Source: Deltaproteobacteria bacterium
GTDB taxonomy: Bacteria > Desulfobacterota > Syntrophobacteria > Syntrophobacterales > Syntrophobacteraceae
DNA: 64,000 nt
Assembly (NCBI GenBank): GCA_021780695.1
Contig: JAJXYD010000022.1
Location: 1-64,000, forward strand
Direction: 5' to 3'
Both the position numbers and the translations under genes were made by a program. This document shows, in pieces, positions 42,503 to 51,431 of the stretch. The notes beneath the pieces were generated by a model. The model was not told the origin of the DNA. It ran no database searches and saw only the letters and a list, made by a program, of their open reading frames with translations. Position 1 is the stretch's first letter. Each line of letters begins with the position of its first letter.

Positions 42503-43240
42503 ATGGAGACTTTTTTGACTGGCGATAACAGTCGAGCCCGGCTTCTTCAGGGCGTGATATTTGACTGCGACGGCGTATTGGTCGATACCGAACCGCTTCA
42601 TTACGAGGCCTTTCAGGAGGTGCTCGTTCCGCTCGGTCTCGGGCACGATTATGGGCGATACCTGGAACATTTCGTAGGCTTTGACGACAGGGACGCCTTT
42701 GTGCACGCATTTTCCGAGGCGGGAAGGCAACTTGGCGCCGATTCACTCGCCGGACTGATCCGGGCCAAGTCCGCCGCCCTTGCCCGACTGATCGGGCAGG
42801 GAACGCCGAGTTTTCCGGGCGTTGTCGAGTTGGTAAAAGAGCTCAAGGATAGGGGCATACCGTTGGCTGTGGCCTCCGGGGCGCTTGGGCACGAAGTTGG
42901 AGCTTTCTTATCGTCTCTAGGGCTCAAAGGGATTTTTCGAGTCATTGTAGGTGCGGACGATGTCGAAAAAAGCAAGCCCGACCCGCAGACATATCTACTT
43001 GCCCTGGAGCGTTTGAGGGGGGTTTACGGCCCCATCGAGGCACACAACTGCATCGCTATAGAAGATACCCCTGCCGGAATTAAATCGGCTAAAACGGCGG
43101 GGATGAGGGTCATTGGGATTACAAATTCTTTTCCGGCAGGGGAGCTTGCCGGGGCGGACAAGGTTATAGGGTCTCTTTCGGACCTAAATTTCCATGCCAT
43201 GGTCAGGATGCTGGAAATGCGGCGCCAGGAGCAACGATGA
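42503..43240 (+). CDS. HAD-superfamily phosphatase, beta-phosphoglucomutase-like
   Basis: 245 residues. HAD motifs are intact: VIFDCDGVLVDTEP (nucleophile and acid Asp), AVASGAL (motif II Ser), K in the cap-linked KSKPDPQTYLLAL, and IEDTPAGIKSA (motif IV). The alpha-helical cap at residues about 30-95 fits the phosphoglycolate-phosphatase/beta-PGM subfamily; the substrate is likely a small sugar phosphate. The start is uncertain: the ATG at 42503, or a TTG at 42515 with GGATGGAG upstream. Its stop overlaps the ATG of the TolC-like gene (ATGA), placing it in the efflux operon, an odd partner. Confidence 0.88.
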   Translation: METFLTGDNSRARLLQGVIFDCDGVLVDTEPLHYEAFQEVLVPLGLGHDYGRYLEHFVGFDDRDAFVHAFSEAGRQLGADSLAGLIRAKSAALARLIGQGTPSFPGVVELVKELKDRGIPLAVASGALGHEVGAFLSSLGLKGIFRVIVGADDVEKSKPDPQTYLLALERLRGVYGPIEAHNCIAIEDTPAGIKSAKTAGMRVIGITNSFPAGELAGADKVIGSLSDLNFHAMVRMLEMRRQEQR

Positions 43241-44574
43241 AACGACTTAACGTTATTTTTCTGCTTTTTTGTCTCTCGGCGCCCTTGCCCGCCCAGGCTG
43301 TAACCGCGCCGTCCACGCCAATGCAACCACTTACCCAGGAAGCCGCCGTGGAGTTCGCGCTGGCGCACAACCCGGCCTACATGGCCGCCTTCACCGACGT
43401 CTCGGCCTCCCGGGAGAAGGTAAACCAGGCCAAGGCGGGCTTTCTTCCCAAGGTGAACGGCTCTTACATGTATGAGCGCTGGTCCCAACAGCCTTATGTA
43501 TCGATTGTGGGCATTCCTGAATTTCAGAATGTGCCTTTTGCGTTGCAAAACGAAAATCTTTGGGATGTCGAAGTCGTTCAGCCCCTTTTTACCGGCTTTG
43601 AACTGGTTTCAAACTACAATGCAAGCAAGGCGGGCTTGAAGGTTTCAAAATACAACCTTCAAAAGGCCCGCTTGGATCTTACAAGAGACGTGAGGGTAGC
43701 CTACCTCCAGACCCTTCTGGCGCAAAAGCTTGTGCGGGTGGCCAGCGACAATGTAAGAAGCCTTCAGGTGCAGAAAAAAAATGCGGAAGCAAATTATCAG
43801 CAAGGGGTTGCGGCCAGAAACGACGTTTTAAAAGCCGATGTAGCCTTGGCCGAGGCTGTGCAGACGCAAAGAAAGACTAAAAAGCAGTTGATCGTTCTGC
43901 GCGCTACGCTCAACCAGTATCTTGGCATAGAGCTGGACAAAAAAATCGCTCTTTCGGGAATCAAGGAAAAGAACGCAACAGTTCCTGCCATTGACAGGCT
44001 CTACGAGATAGCCCAAGCCCAGAGGCCGGAGTTTCTCTCTCTAAAAGAGTCCATAAAACAGGCTGAATATTACAGGAAAGCTGCCGAAGGCGAGTACTAT
44101 CCGCATGTTTCGGCCTTCGCCGACTATTTCCGCGAGGGGCAGGATTTCGCAGGCTCCAACAATCCTTATGGAAACAGCAACAACACGGCGGTCGGGCTAA
44201 AAGTTAACTGGAACTTTTTCGAGGGCGGAAATACCAGGGCCTCGGTACTCGAATGGGACTACCGCTTAAAAGGGCTCCATGAGAGGCAAACAGATCTTTT
44301 AGAAAAGATCGATCTTCAGGTCAAAGATGCTCTCAAGCAGCTGGAGGTTGCCAGGGCCGACATCGCAACGAGCCGGACAGCCCTCAAGCAGGCCGAGGAA
44401 AACGAGCGCATTACGACCCTCCAGTACAAGGAGCAGGTTGCCATATTTTTGGACGTTCTAAACTCGGAGGTCTTTCTGGTGGAGAGCCGCGCCCGCTATT
44501 ACCAGTCGGTCTACGGCTATGAAATTGCCAAAGCTCAGCTCGAAAGGGCCATTGGGGCGGCCATTGAACAGTGA
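43237..44574 (+). CDS. TolC-family outer-membrane efflux protein
   Basis: 445 residues with a signal peptide (MKRLNVIFLLFCLSAPLPAQA). It has two tandem outer-membrane-efflux repeats: LTQEAAVEFALAHNPAYMAAFTDVSASREKVNQAKAGFLPKVNGS in the first half and DRLYEIAQAQRPEFLSLKESIKQAEYYRKAAEGEYYPHVSAFADY in the second. Long helices are rich in Ala, Gln and Lys, as in the periplasmic tunnel of TolC. It should form the outer-membrane channel of the tripartite pump encoded with the next two genes. Translationally coupled to the HAD phosphatase gene. Confidence 0.93.
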   Translation: MKRLNVIFLLFCLSAPLPAQAVTAPSTPMQPLTQEAAVEFALAHNPAYMAAFTDVSASREKVNQAKAGFLPKVNGSYMYERWSQQPYVSIVGIPEFQNVPFALQNENLWDVEVVQPLFTGFELVSNYNASKAGLKVSKYNLQKARLDLTRDVRVAYLQTLLAQKLVRVASDNVRSLQVQKKNAEANYQQGVAARNDVLKADVALAEAVQTQRKTKKQLIVLRATLNQYLGIELDKKIALSGIKEKNATVPAIDRLYEIAQAQRPEFLSLKESIKQAEYYRKAAEGEYYPHVSAFADYFREGQDFAGSNNPYGNSNNTAVGLKVNWNFFEGGNTRASVLEWDYRLKGLHERQTDLLEKIDLQVKDALKQLEVARADIATSRTALKQAEENERITTLQYKEQVAIFLDVLNSEVFLVESRARYYQSVYGYEIAKAQLERAIGAAIEQ

Positions 44575-44666
44575 TTCGTTGATGCTGGACAGCAAATAGT
44601 GCTTAGCGACCGGCCGGAGGTTGAGACCGACTGGTCAATGGGTGGACGATTATCAAGGAATAAGGC

Positions 44667-45947
44667 ATGGCTAACGAACAGCAGGCAGAACCAAAAAACG
44701 CGGCAACGGAGGCACGGACCCAGCGGATAAAGATGGGCGCATTCGTTTTGCTCGCTATTGTAATTGCGGTATTCATCTACTGGTGGTTTTTCATCAGAAA
44801 TTACGCGAGCACCGACGACGCATACGCAACGGCCGACACTGCCATGATCAGCGCGAGAGTGCCGGGGACGGTGATAAAAGTCCTTGTTGACAACAACTAT
44901 GCGGTACGCACCGGACAACCTCTGGTGGAACTGGACCCGGCCGTTTATCAAGCCTCGTTGGAAAAGGCCAAGGCCGCGTTGGAGGAAGCCAGGGCCGAAC
45001 TAAAAGCCGCCCAGATAATGGTGCCCCCGGTCAATATCGCTACCTCTTCCAATGTTACAGCCGCACAAGCCGCGCTGGGGGCTTCGATGGACGCGGTAAA
45101 TCAAGCCAGGCAGGGCATAGATGAACTCAAGCAGAGCCGCGCCGCGGCCGAGGCCCAGTTATCCTTGGCCGCCCACGACCGTGCCCGCTTCACAGCTCTT
45201 TCGGCCAGTGGCGCAGGGACCCAGCGCAGGCAGGAAGAGGCTCAGACGGCCTATGAAGCGGCAAAAGCGCGAGTAAGCGGTCTCAATGCACAGATAGAGG
45301 CCCAAAGGGCTGCCCTTTCGGCCGCCTCCCAGCAAGTCGCACGTGTGAAGGCGCAGTTGCAGGGTGTAAAGAGCAAGAGGTCCGATGTGGCCGTTCAGAT
45401 TCACAAGGTAGCCGCCATCTCAGCCAAATGTGACAGGTATAGGGCACAACTCCGGCTGGCCAGGCTTGAGTTATCCTACTGCACGGTCAAAGCGCCCCTC
45501 GACGGCTACGTGGCCGAGAAAAATGTTCAGCTGGGCGACAGGATTCAACCGGGACAGGCCCTCATGGCGGTTGTCCCATTGGCGCAGATATATGTAGAGG
45601 CAAATTACAAGGAAACCCAGCTCACCAACGTTCGGGTTGGGCAGCCCGCCACGCTGGATGCCGATATTTATCCCGATCACACGTACAAGGGGAAAGTGGT
45701 TGGAATTATGGCGGGCACAGGGGCGGCTTTTTCTCTTATCCCTCCCGAAAATGCCACGGGCAACTGGATAAAGGTAGTCCAACGGATTCCGGTAAAAATC
45801 GAACTCGACACTCCTCCTCCGCCTCAGTATCCCCTGAGGGTGGGGGCCTCTCTTGAGGTTTCGATAAATACAAAGGATAGAAAGGGTCCTCTGCTGCTCG
45901 CCCCGACCTGGACGGCAGCGTCATCCAAATCGCCAGAAAAGCGATGA
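44667..45947 (+). CDS. HlyD/EmrA-family membrane-fusion protein
   Basis: 426 residues. One N-terminal membrane helix (IKMGAFVLLAIVIAVFIYWWFFI) is followed by the periplasmic adaptor: lipoyl-like half motifs (TDDAYATADTAMISARVPGTVIKVLVDNNYAVRTGQPLVELDP and CTVKAPLDGYVAEKNVQLGDRIQPGQALMAVV), a long Ala/Gln coiled-coil hairpin between them, and a beta-barrel region (YVEANYKETQLTNVRVGQPATLDADIYPD). This is the EmrA subtype that works with DHA2 transporters. AAGGA precedes the ATG. Its stop overlaps the transporter start (ATGA). Confidence 0.94.
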   Translation: MANEQQAEPKNAATEARTQRIKMGAFVLLAIVIAVFIYWWFFIRNYASTDDAYATADTAMISARVPGTVIKVLVDNNYAVRTGQPLVELDPAVYQASLEKAKAALEEARAELKAAQIMVPPVNIATSSNVTAAQAALGASMDAVNQARQGIDELKQSRAAAEAQLSLAAHDRARFTALSASGAGTQRRQEEAQTAYEAAKARVSGLNAQIEAQRAALSAASQQVARVKAQLQGVKSKRSDVAVQIHKVAAISAKCDRYRAQLRLARLELSYCTVKAPLDGYVAEKNVQLGDRIQPGQALMAVVPLAQIYVEANYKETQLTNVRVGQPATLDADIYPDHTYKGKVVGIMAGTGAAFSLIPPENATGNWIKVVQRIPVKIELDTPPPPQYPLRVGASLEVSINTKDRKGPLLLAPTWTAASSKSPEKR

Positions 45948-47503
45948 ACTCCAAAACACAGCAACATCGGGCCGTCAACAAGTGGGTCGTAGCCCTGGTT
46001 GTTATGCTGCCGACCTTTATCGAGGTCATGGACACAAGTGTCGTCAATGTCTCGCTTCCCCACATCCAGGGAAGCATGAGTGCGGGAGTCGACGAGGTAA
46101 CCTGGGTTCTTACCTCTTATCTGGTCTCAAACGCCATAATAATTCCGATTACCGGTTGGCTGGCGGGTCTTTTCGGCAGGAAACGCTACCTGATCTTTTC
46201 CATCCTGATTTTCACTATTGCTTCGGTACTTTGCGGCGCCGCCCCGTCTCTTGACGTGCTGATCCTGGCGCGGGTCCTCCAGGGGCTTGGAGGCGGAGGA
46301 CTCCAGCCGCTTTCCCAGGCCATATTGTTTGAGACTTTCCCTCGGCGCGAACACGGCATGGCAATGGCAGTGTTCGGAATGGGTGTGGTCATGGCCCCAA
46401 TAGTGGGACCTGTTCTGGGCGGCTGGATAACCGATCACTGGTCCTGGCGATGGGTCTTCTACATTAACGTACCGGCGGGAATTCTGGCCCTTTTTCTAAC
46501 CTTGCTCTTTATTTTCGACCCCTCCTATATAAAACGACAAATTTTGCGCATCGACAAGTGGGGGCTCTTTTTTCTCGCCCTCGGCCTTGGCGCGCTTCAA
46601 GTGGTTCTCGATAAGGGGGAACGAAAGGACTGGCTGCAGTCACATTTCATTATAATCCTTTCGGTCATCGCAGTGTTGTCTTTGATCGCTTTTGTGATTA
46701 CAGAACTCTACGTCGAACATCCCGTGGTCGATCTGCGGGTTTTCAAGGACTCGGCATTCAGCGCCGGGACTACCATCATGTTTTTGGGCTTCTTTTGTCT
46801 ATTTGGCAGCTTCGTTTTGCTGCCCCTCTACGCCCAGGAGCTTATGGGCTATACGGCCTTCTGGGCCGGTCTGATTCTCGGACCAGGAGGGGTGTCGAGC
46901 TTTATCGTAATGCCGATTGCGGGCTTTCTTATGAAAAAAGGCGTAAAACCCTGGCTCATTTTGCTTCCGGGGCTTTCTATAACATCGTATGCCCTCTTTA
47001 TGATGTCGGGCTTTAATCTTCAGGCCGGCTTTTTCTCGATAGCGCTGCCCCGCCTCATCCAGGGCGTAGGCCTGGGCGGGTTTTTCGTCCCCCTGGCGGC
47101 CGCAACTTATGTCAATATCCCTATTGAGCAGATGGGAAACGCATCCGGGGTTTTTAACCTGCTTAGAAACCTTGGGGGCAGTTTCGGAGTTGCGCTCAGT
47201 TCCACTATTCTTTCCCAACGCGCCCAGTTTCACCAGACCATGCTATCCCAAAACATCACCTCCTATAGTCCAGCGTTTCAAAGCGCATACCAGCATGCTT
47301 TAACTTTTACGCAACGAAATCACATGGCCGCCTCCTCGAAGGGAGCGCTTGCATTCGTGTACGGCGAGGTCTTGCGCCAGGCCAGTATGCTATCTTTCAA
47401 CGACACTTTCTATGTTCTCGCCATTGCGACCGCCGCTATGACTCCGCTTACCCTGTTTTTACGAAAGGGCTCCTCGGGGTCTGCGGCGGCTGGAATGCAC
47501 TAG
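45944..47503 (+). CDS. DHA2-family (EmrB-like) drug:H+ antiporter
   Basis: 519 residues with 14 predicted membrane segments. MFS DHA2 motifs include TFIEVMDTSVVNVSLPHIQGSMSAGVDEVTWVLTSYLVSNAIIIPITGWLAGLFGRKRYL (motif D1 and motif A), ARVLQGLGGGGLQPLSQAIL and GMGVVMAPIVGPVLGGWITDHWSWRWVFYINVP (motif C, antiporter signature). It exports hydrophobic toxicants through the HlyD and TolC partners encoded upstream. Coupled to the HlyD gene by a 4-base overlap. Confidence 0.95.
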   Translation: MNSKTQQHRAVNKWVVALVVMLPTFIEVMDTSVVNVSLPHIQGSMSAGVDEVTWVLTSYLVSNAIIIPITGWLAGLFGRKRYLIFSILIFTIASVLCGAAPSLDVLILARVLQGLGGGGLQPLSQAILFETFPRREHGMAMAVFGMGVVMAPIVGPVLGGWITDHWSWRWVFYINVPAGILALFLTLLFIFDPSYIKRQILRIDKWGLFFLALGLGALQVVLDKGERKDWLQSHFIIILSVIAVLSLIAFVITELYVEHPVVDLRVFKDSAFSAGTTIMFLGFFCLFGSFVLLPLYAQELMGYTAFWAGLILGPGGVSSFIVMPIAGFLMKKGVKPWLILLPGLSITSYALFMMSGFNLQAGFFSIALPRLIQGVGLGGFFVPLAAATYVNIPIEQMGNASGVFNLLRNLGGSFGVALSSTILSQRAQFHQTMLSQNITSYSPAFQSAYQHALTFTQRNHMAASSKGALAFVYGEVLRQASMLSFNDTFYVLAIATAAMTPLTLFLRKGSSGSAAAGMH

Positions 47504-47523
47504 AGCGGCTGCGGAGGCAAAAC

Positions 47524-48714
47524 TTGGAAAAAGTACCGGCAAGCGAGATTGCAAACAGGATCATCATGCTGCAGGGACTCCTGCGGGAAAACGGGGTCGA
47601 CGTTGCGCTAATACGGCAAAACGCCGATCTTTTCTATTTCACCGGAACGGTGCAGGATTCTCACCTCATTGTGCCCTCATCGTCTGAACCGCTTCTGATC
47701 GTTCGCCGAAGCGTCGAACGCGCGCGGGATTTATCACCCATTCGACCGGTAGCGGCGATGAAGAGCATGGGGGAACTCGCCGGAGCCGTCAGTAGTGCGT
47801 GCGGAGGAGAACCTCAAACCATCGGCCTCGAACTTGACGTAATTCCAGTTAACACATTTTCACTCTACAGCAGGAAAATTTTCCCCCAAAAAAATCTAGT
47901 CGATATAAGCGGCCTGATTCGGCGGGTGCGAATGATAAAATCGGCCTGGGAGATTCAAATGATGAGAAGGGCTGCCTCCATTTCCAAGCTTTTGGCCGAT
48001 TGGGTTCCCAGGTTATTAAAGCCCGGGATAAGCGAACTTGAGTTATGCGCAGAACTTGAAAGCCTCTCATTAAAGGCGGGCAACTACGGGATGTACCGTT
48101 GCAGGGCTTTTAACATGGAGATGGTTTTCGGCCATATTCTTTCGGGCCCCAATGCTGCGGTCCCCTCTTACACCGACGCTCCCACCGGAGGACCGGGTAT
48201 TTCACCGGCATTCGCCCAGGGGGCCGGCCACAAAAAAATTTCGCCCGGTGAGGTCGTAAGCGTCGACACTATGGTATTCTTCAATGGGTATGCAAACGAC
48301 CAAACCAGAAATTTTTGCATCGGCCCTCCCCCGCGTCGACTCGTGGAAGCTTATGAATTCGTACGTTCCGTTCACGACCGGTTAAAGACTGTTGCCCGCC
48401 CCGGCGCCGTAACCGGGCAACTTTATGAGACTGTATGGCAATGGGCTAAAGAGGCCGGATGGGCCAAATGGTTCATGGGATGCCAGGACCCCAGGATTAC
48501 CTTTGTCGGACACGGTATGGGAGTTGAGGTCGATGAATTTCCCTTCCTTGCCGAACGACAGAATTTGGAGCTCGCGCAAGGAATGGTCTTCGCTTTTGAA
48601 CCGAAGATAATAATCCCAGGTGTTGGAATCGCCGGACTTGAAAATACCTATCTTGTTACGAGTGAAGGGATCGAATCTTTCAATGAAGCCACAGAAGAGC
48701 TGGTGATAAGCTAA
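47524..48714 (+). CDS. M24-family metallopeptidase (Xaa-Pro aminopeptidase/dipeptidase-like)
   Basis: 396 residues with a TTG start; GGAGG lies 7 bases upstream. The N-terminal creatinase-type domain (about 1-140) and the pita-bread catalytic domain are present. Metal-ligand residues are recognisable: VSVDTMVFFNGYANDQTRNF (two Asp), VGHGMGVEVDE (His), FEPKII (Glu) and GLENTYLV (Glu). It should cleave N-terminal X-Pro bonds or dipeptides, and catabolic or C-N hydrolase roles also occur in the family. It begins 20 bases after the transporter gene and may be co-transcribed. Confidence 0.9.
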   Translation: MEKVPASEIANRIIMLQGLLRENGVDVALIRQNADLFYFTGTVQDSHLIVPSSSEPLLIVRRSVERARDLSPIRPVAAMKSMGELAGAVSSACGGEPQTIGLELDVIPVNTFSLYSRKIFPQKNLVDISGLIRRVRMIKSAWEIQMMRRAASISKLLADWVPRLLKPGISELELCAELESLSLKAGNYGMYRCRAFNMEMVFGHILSGPNAAVPSYTDAPTGGPGISPAFAQGAGHKKISPGEVVSVDTMVFFNGYANDQTRNFCIGPPPRRLVEAYEFVRSVHDRLKTVARPGAVTGQLYETVWQWAKEAGWAKWFMGCQDPRITFVGHGMGVEVDEFPFLAERQNLELAQGMVFAFEPKIIIPGVGIAGLENTYLVTSEGIESFNEATEELVIS

Positions 48715-48726
48715 GCGGAGGAAAGA

Positions 48727-49137
48727 ATGGAGCAGGATGCGGACAATAGCCTGGATTTATGGAAAAGTGAACTCGAAAGAGCGTGGCTTAAAATTCCAAA
48801 ACCGTTTCGAAATGATCGGACCGTGCACAGAACACTCCAGTGTAAACTCTACGGGTTAGTATGCAAATCGGGGATGAAGAGCGTTGCCGACTATATGCCT
48901 CCGCGCATCGCCGACCGGCCCGTGGACATAATCGCTCTAAACGAGGGAAATGAAATTATTTACGCCCTATGCCTGGACACCCTGATAACCCTGGCGGCCG
49001 TAAAGAGTCTTGGCAGTTTCGCGGCGCAAAATAAGATTATTTTTACAACGGGAATGCTTGAAAAGAAGGTCAAGGAAAGCACGTTTTTCCTAAACGAGGA
49101 AATCAAACACGTACACCTCAAACCGTTTGAACAATAA
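48727..49137 (+). CDS. Hypothetical protein, 136 residues
   Basis: I do not recognise it. GCGGAGGAAAG gives a good ribosome-binding site, 12 bases after the peptidase stop. It is predicted cytoplasmic and alpha/beta. A basic N-terminal part contains WLKIPKPFRNDRTVHRTLQCKLYGLVCKSG. A hydrophobic strand region, VDIIALNEGNEIIYALCLDTLITLAAVKSL, is followed by KIIFTTGMLEKKVKESTFFLNEEIKHVHL. The alternation of VDIIAL, a hydrophobic strand and a later KIIFTTG strand is faintly like PD-(D/E)xK or Rossmann folds, but no catalytic residues can be assigned. It probably forms one transcript with the efflux and peptidase genes. Confidence 0.7.
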   Translation: MEQDADNSLDLWKSELERAWLKIPKPFRNDRTVHRTLQCKLYGLVCKSGMKSVADYMPPRIADRPVDIIALNEGNEIIYALCLDTLITLAAVKSLGSFAAQNKIIFTTGMLEKKVKESTFFLNEEIKHVHLKPFEQ

Positions 49138-49147
49138 GAGGGGTAGA

Positions 49148-49202
49148 GGACCGCGAACGGACAAAAATATTTACACACTCCATGTGTCTCCGTTCGCGGT
49201 CC
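49148..49202. terminator. Long nested inverted repeat between convergent genes
   Basis: A perfect 14-base inverted repeat (GGACCGCGAACGGA / TCCGTTCGCGGTCC) encloses a smaller ACACA...TGTGT hairpin. It lies 10 bases after a plus-strand stop and 10 bases after a minus-strand stop, as expected of a bidirectional terminator. Tails are only moderately T-rich. Confidence 0.7.
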
Positions 49203-49211
49203 CATTTTGCT

Positions 49212-50216
49212 CTATTGGGTGCGAAGAATGTTTCTAACCGAATAGATCTTTTTGTTCTGCGATTCGAAGTAGATTCGCATCAGCATCTCGCTCATAAGAC
49301 CTATAGCAAGGAACTCTACTCCAACGACCACCAGGACGGAGGCAAACATGGCGAGAAGTCCATGGACTTCGAGGATGGACACACCGTCGATAAATTTTCG
49401 ATAGCTCAAAAAGAGCCCCACCAGGAAAGATATGCCCCAACAGCCCAAGAAAGCCTTACCGAAAAAGTGAAGGGGCCGAGTGAGGTAGCGCATCAAGAAG
49501 CCCACGGTCAAAAGATCGAAGGCCACCCTGAAGGTCCGACTCAATCCATAGTGGGACTTACCGTTGTTTCTGCCCATATCCTTTATGGGAATCTCGATTA
49601 TTCTGGCGCCGTTTAGCGCAATCAGGGCCGGGACAAAACGGTGAAGGTCTCCGTAAAGGTGCAGATCGGAAAGTACTTCACGACGGTAAGCCTTAAAAGT
49701 AGTCCCGAAGTCATGGACGTGGACGCCGGAGACCTTGCCTATAAGCCAGTTTGCAATGCGTGAGGGGAAGGTGCGGGTCCAGAAGGCGTCCGTTCTAGCC
49801 GTTCTCCACCCCGAAACCATTTCGTAGCCTTCCTCGATTTTTTTGACAAACTCTGGGATTTCTTCAGGAGCGTGCTGGAGGTCTCCATCAAGGGAGACGA
49901 TAATTTCGCCCCTGGCATGATCGAAGCCGGCCATCAACGCAGCAGTCTGGCCGTAGTTTTTACGCAGGTGCACCACACTCAGGCGATGATCCTTTTCAAA
50001 AAGCGAGTCGAGTATGCGAGGAGTTGCGTCTGTGCTTCCATCGTTTACAAGGACGAGTTCCCACGGACGGTCCAGGGTGTCGGCCGCATCACGCACCCGT
50101 TCGTAGAGTTCCTCCAAAGTCGCAGCTTCATTATGGAGGGGAATTACAACCGACAACAGCGGCTCCTGTTGAATGCTAACCGGAATTCTCAACCTTTCCA
50201 ATTTACGATCGCTCAC
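49212..50216 (-). CDS. GT2 family glycosyltransferase, polyprenyl-phosphate sugar synthase type
   Basis: 334 residues from a GTG at 50216 that overlaps the upstream gene by 14 bases and has GGAG/GAGG 6-11 bases upstream. GT-A motifs: LSVVIPLHNEAATLEELYERV, LVNDGSTDATPRIL, VSLDGDLQHAPEEIPEF and FGTTFKAYRREVL. Two C-terminal membrane helices (about 233-258 and 272-296) match DPM1/ArnC-like enzymes that load a sugar on a polyprenyl-phosphate carrier. Its partner is a ChbG/HpnK-type deacetylase, the same combination seen in pathways where an N-acetylated lipid-linked sugar is deacetylated (ArnC-ArnD logic). Sugar unknown. Confidence 0.9.
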   Translation of the reverse strand: MSDRKLERLRIPVSIQQEPLLSVVIPLHNEAATLEELYERVRDAADTLDRPWELVLVNDGSTDATPRILDSLFEKDHRLSVVHLRKNYGQTAALMAGFDHARGEIIVSLDGDLQHAPEEIPEFVKKIEEGYEMVSGWRTARTDAFWTRTFPSRIANWLIGKVSGVHVHDFGTTFKAYRREVLSDLHLYGDLHRFVPALIALNGARIIEIPIKDMGRNNGKSHYGLSRTFRVAFDLLTVGFLMRYLTRPLHFFGKAFLGCWGISFLVGLFLSYRKFIDGVSILEVHGLLAMFASVLVVVGVEFLAIGLMSEMLMRIYFESQNKKIYSVRNILRTQ

Positions 50217-51093
50217 TATCCACCTCTCCAAAATGGCGTAAAACAATGTGGTTTTTCTCAAAAAGCTCTTTAATTCCAGCCGAAACCAGAAGTTCTTTTT
50301 CCTTAACGCGCGAGTCGAGCAAACGGCCCTTAAACTTAAGCAGTTCAGCATCCACAATGCCCGGATGGGTCATGAGCTCGTTTAAACCAGGTTTTAGCAT
50401 CCCGCAAAGACGCTTCACAACAGCTTCATTGGTAAACCCCGTGAAGGAAATGCCGTATACTCCACCGGGGGTTCGAATTTGAGCCCTGCGGGCAAGGGAT
50501 CTAAAAACCGGCCGCCAAACAGCACTAACCCGCGACATAGCAAACTGTTTTAAAAACTTAGCCTTGTGGACCCTTTGCAGATCGGGCAAAAAGCCCAAAG
50601 AACCATCCGGTTCGAAAGGCTCGCGGATCCATTTCACTGAAAAACGGTGGGCTATTTCGATCAAGACCTCAAAGACAGCCGGAATAATATGGACATGCTT
50701 ATGACTGTCGAAATGCGTGGGAGTGATCCCAGAATCAAAGACTTTTTCAGCCTGGGCGAAAAGCTCCCTTCGGATAGCGTGGGTTACCGGTTTAGAGGTC
50801 CCGATTTTTTTTAAAAGCCCGATCGGTCCCGAAGGCAGCAAACCATTGGGACCAACAAGGCCCTGGAGACTTTCAGGGGGCGCGACCGGTTTTAAACCGG
50901 TAAGAACAAAATGGATCCCGGTTCCAAACCCATCACGCCCCCTGAATATCTTTACGGCCTCCTCGAAGGCGTCGCCCGAGGCCATAAGGGTCGCGCTGCG
51001 CAAAACGCCGGCATCCGCGCACTGCAAAATCGCCAGATTGATTCCCCGGGTGAGGCCGAGGTCGTCGGCATTGATAATCAGACTTGGGCACAT
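50203..51093 (-). CDS. ChbG/HpnK-family (YdjC-like) carbohydrate deacetylase
   Basis: 296 residues. It begins PSLIINADDLGLTRGINLAI, with the catalytic and metal-binding Asp pair, and continues with GTGIHFVLT and PTHFDSHKHVHIIPAVFEVL (metal-binding His residues). Family members remove N-acetyl groups from diacetylchitobiose or, in hopanoid clusters (HpnK), from a glycosylated hopanoid. The ribosome-binding site is weak. It overlaps the downstream GT2 gene by 14 bases, so the two form one transcript. HpnM- and HpnN-like genes are encoded just across the divergent promoter region, but no squalene-hopene cyclase is seen. Confidence 0.88.
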   Translation of the reverse strand: MCPSLIINADDLGLTRGINLAILQCADAGVLRSATLMASGDAFEEAVKIFRGRDGFGTGIHFVLTGLKPVAPPESLQGLVGPNGLLPSGPIGLLKKIGTSKPVTHAIRRELFAQAEKVFDSGITPTHFDSHKHVHIIPAVFEVLIEIAHRFSVKWIREPFEPDGSLGFLPDLQRVHKAKFLKQFAMSRVSAVWRPVFRSLARRAQIRTPGGVYGISFTGFTNEAVVKRLCGMLKPGLNELMTHPGIVDAELLKFKGRLLDSRVKEKELLVSAGIKELFEKNHIVLRHFGEVDSERS

Positions 51094-51431
51094 TATTCAT
51101 TTCAGCTTCGGACAGCGTGGCTATAAAAATTACACTAAGATCAATCAGCTATCAGATATGGAATCGAAAGTCAATTTATTCGCGTAGTGCCTACAGCAAA
51201 GACCTAACCGAGAGGAGATATCAAAAGAGCCCGATCAACTCCTATTTTGCGACCTCTACCATCGGCGCGGTGGGATTTTTCCTCTTGGTAAGCAGACCAC
51301 CGCAGCGTGCCTGGCCCCAAAAGACAATATAGTAAAAACTAAATACTAGGAATAGGAGGGAAATTGCAGTATAAGAGGCTGTTTTCTATTTTTATTTTTT
51401 ACCATGAATACAGCTGTGGAAAAGGTTGTTT
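51094..51431. other. Divergent promoter region
   Basis: About 340 bases separating the deacetylase gene and the TolC gene of the export set. AT-rich at 51330-51405. I saw no defined promoter, operator or RNA. Confidence 0.4.
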
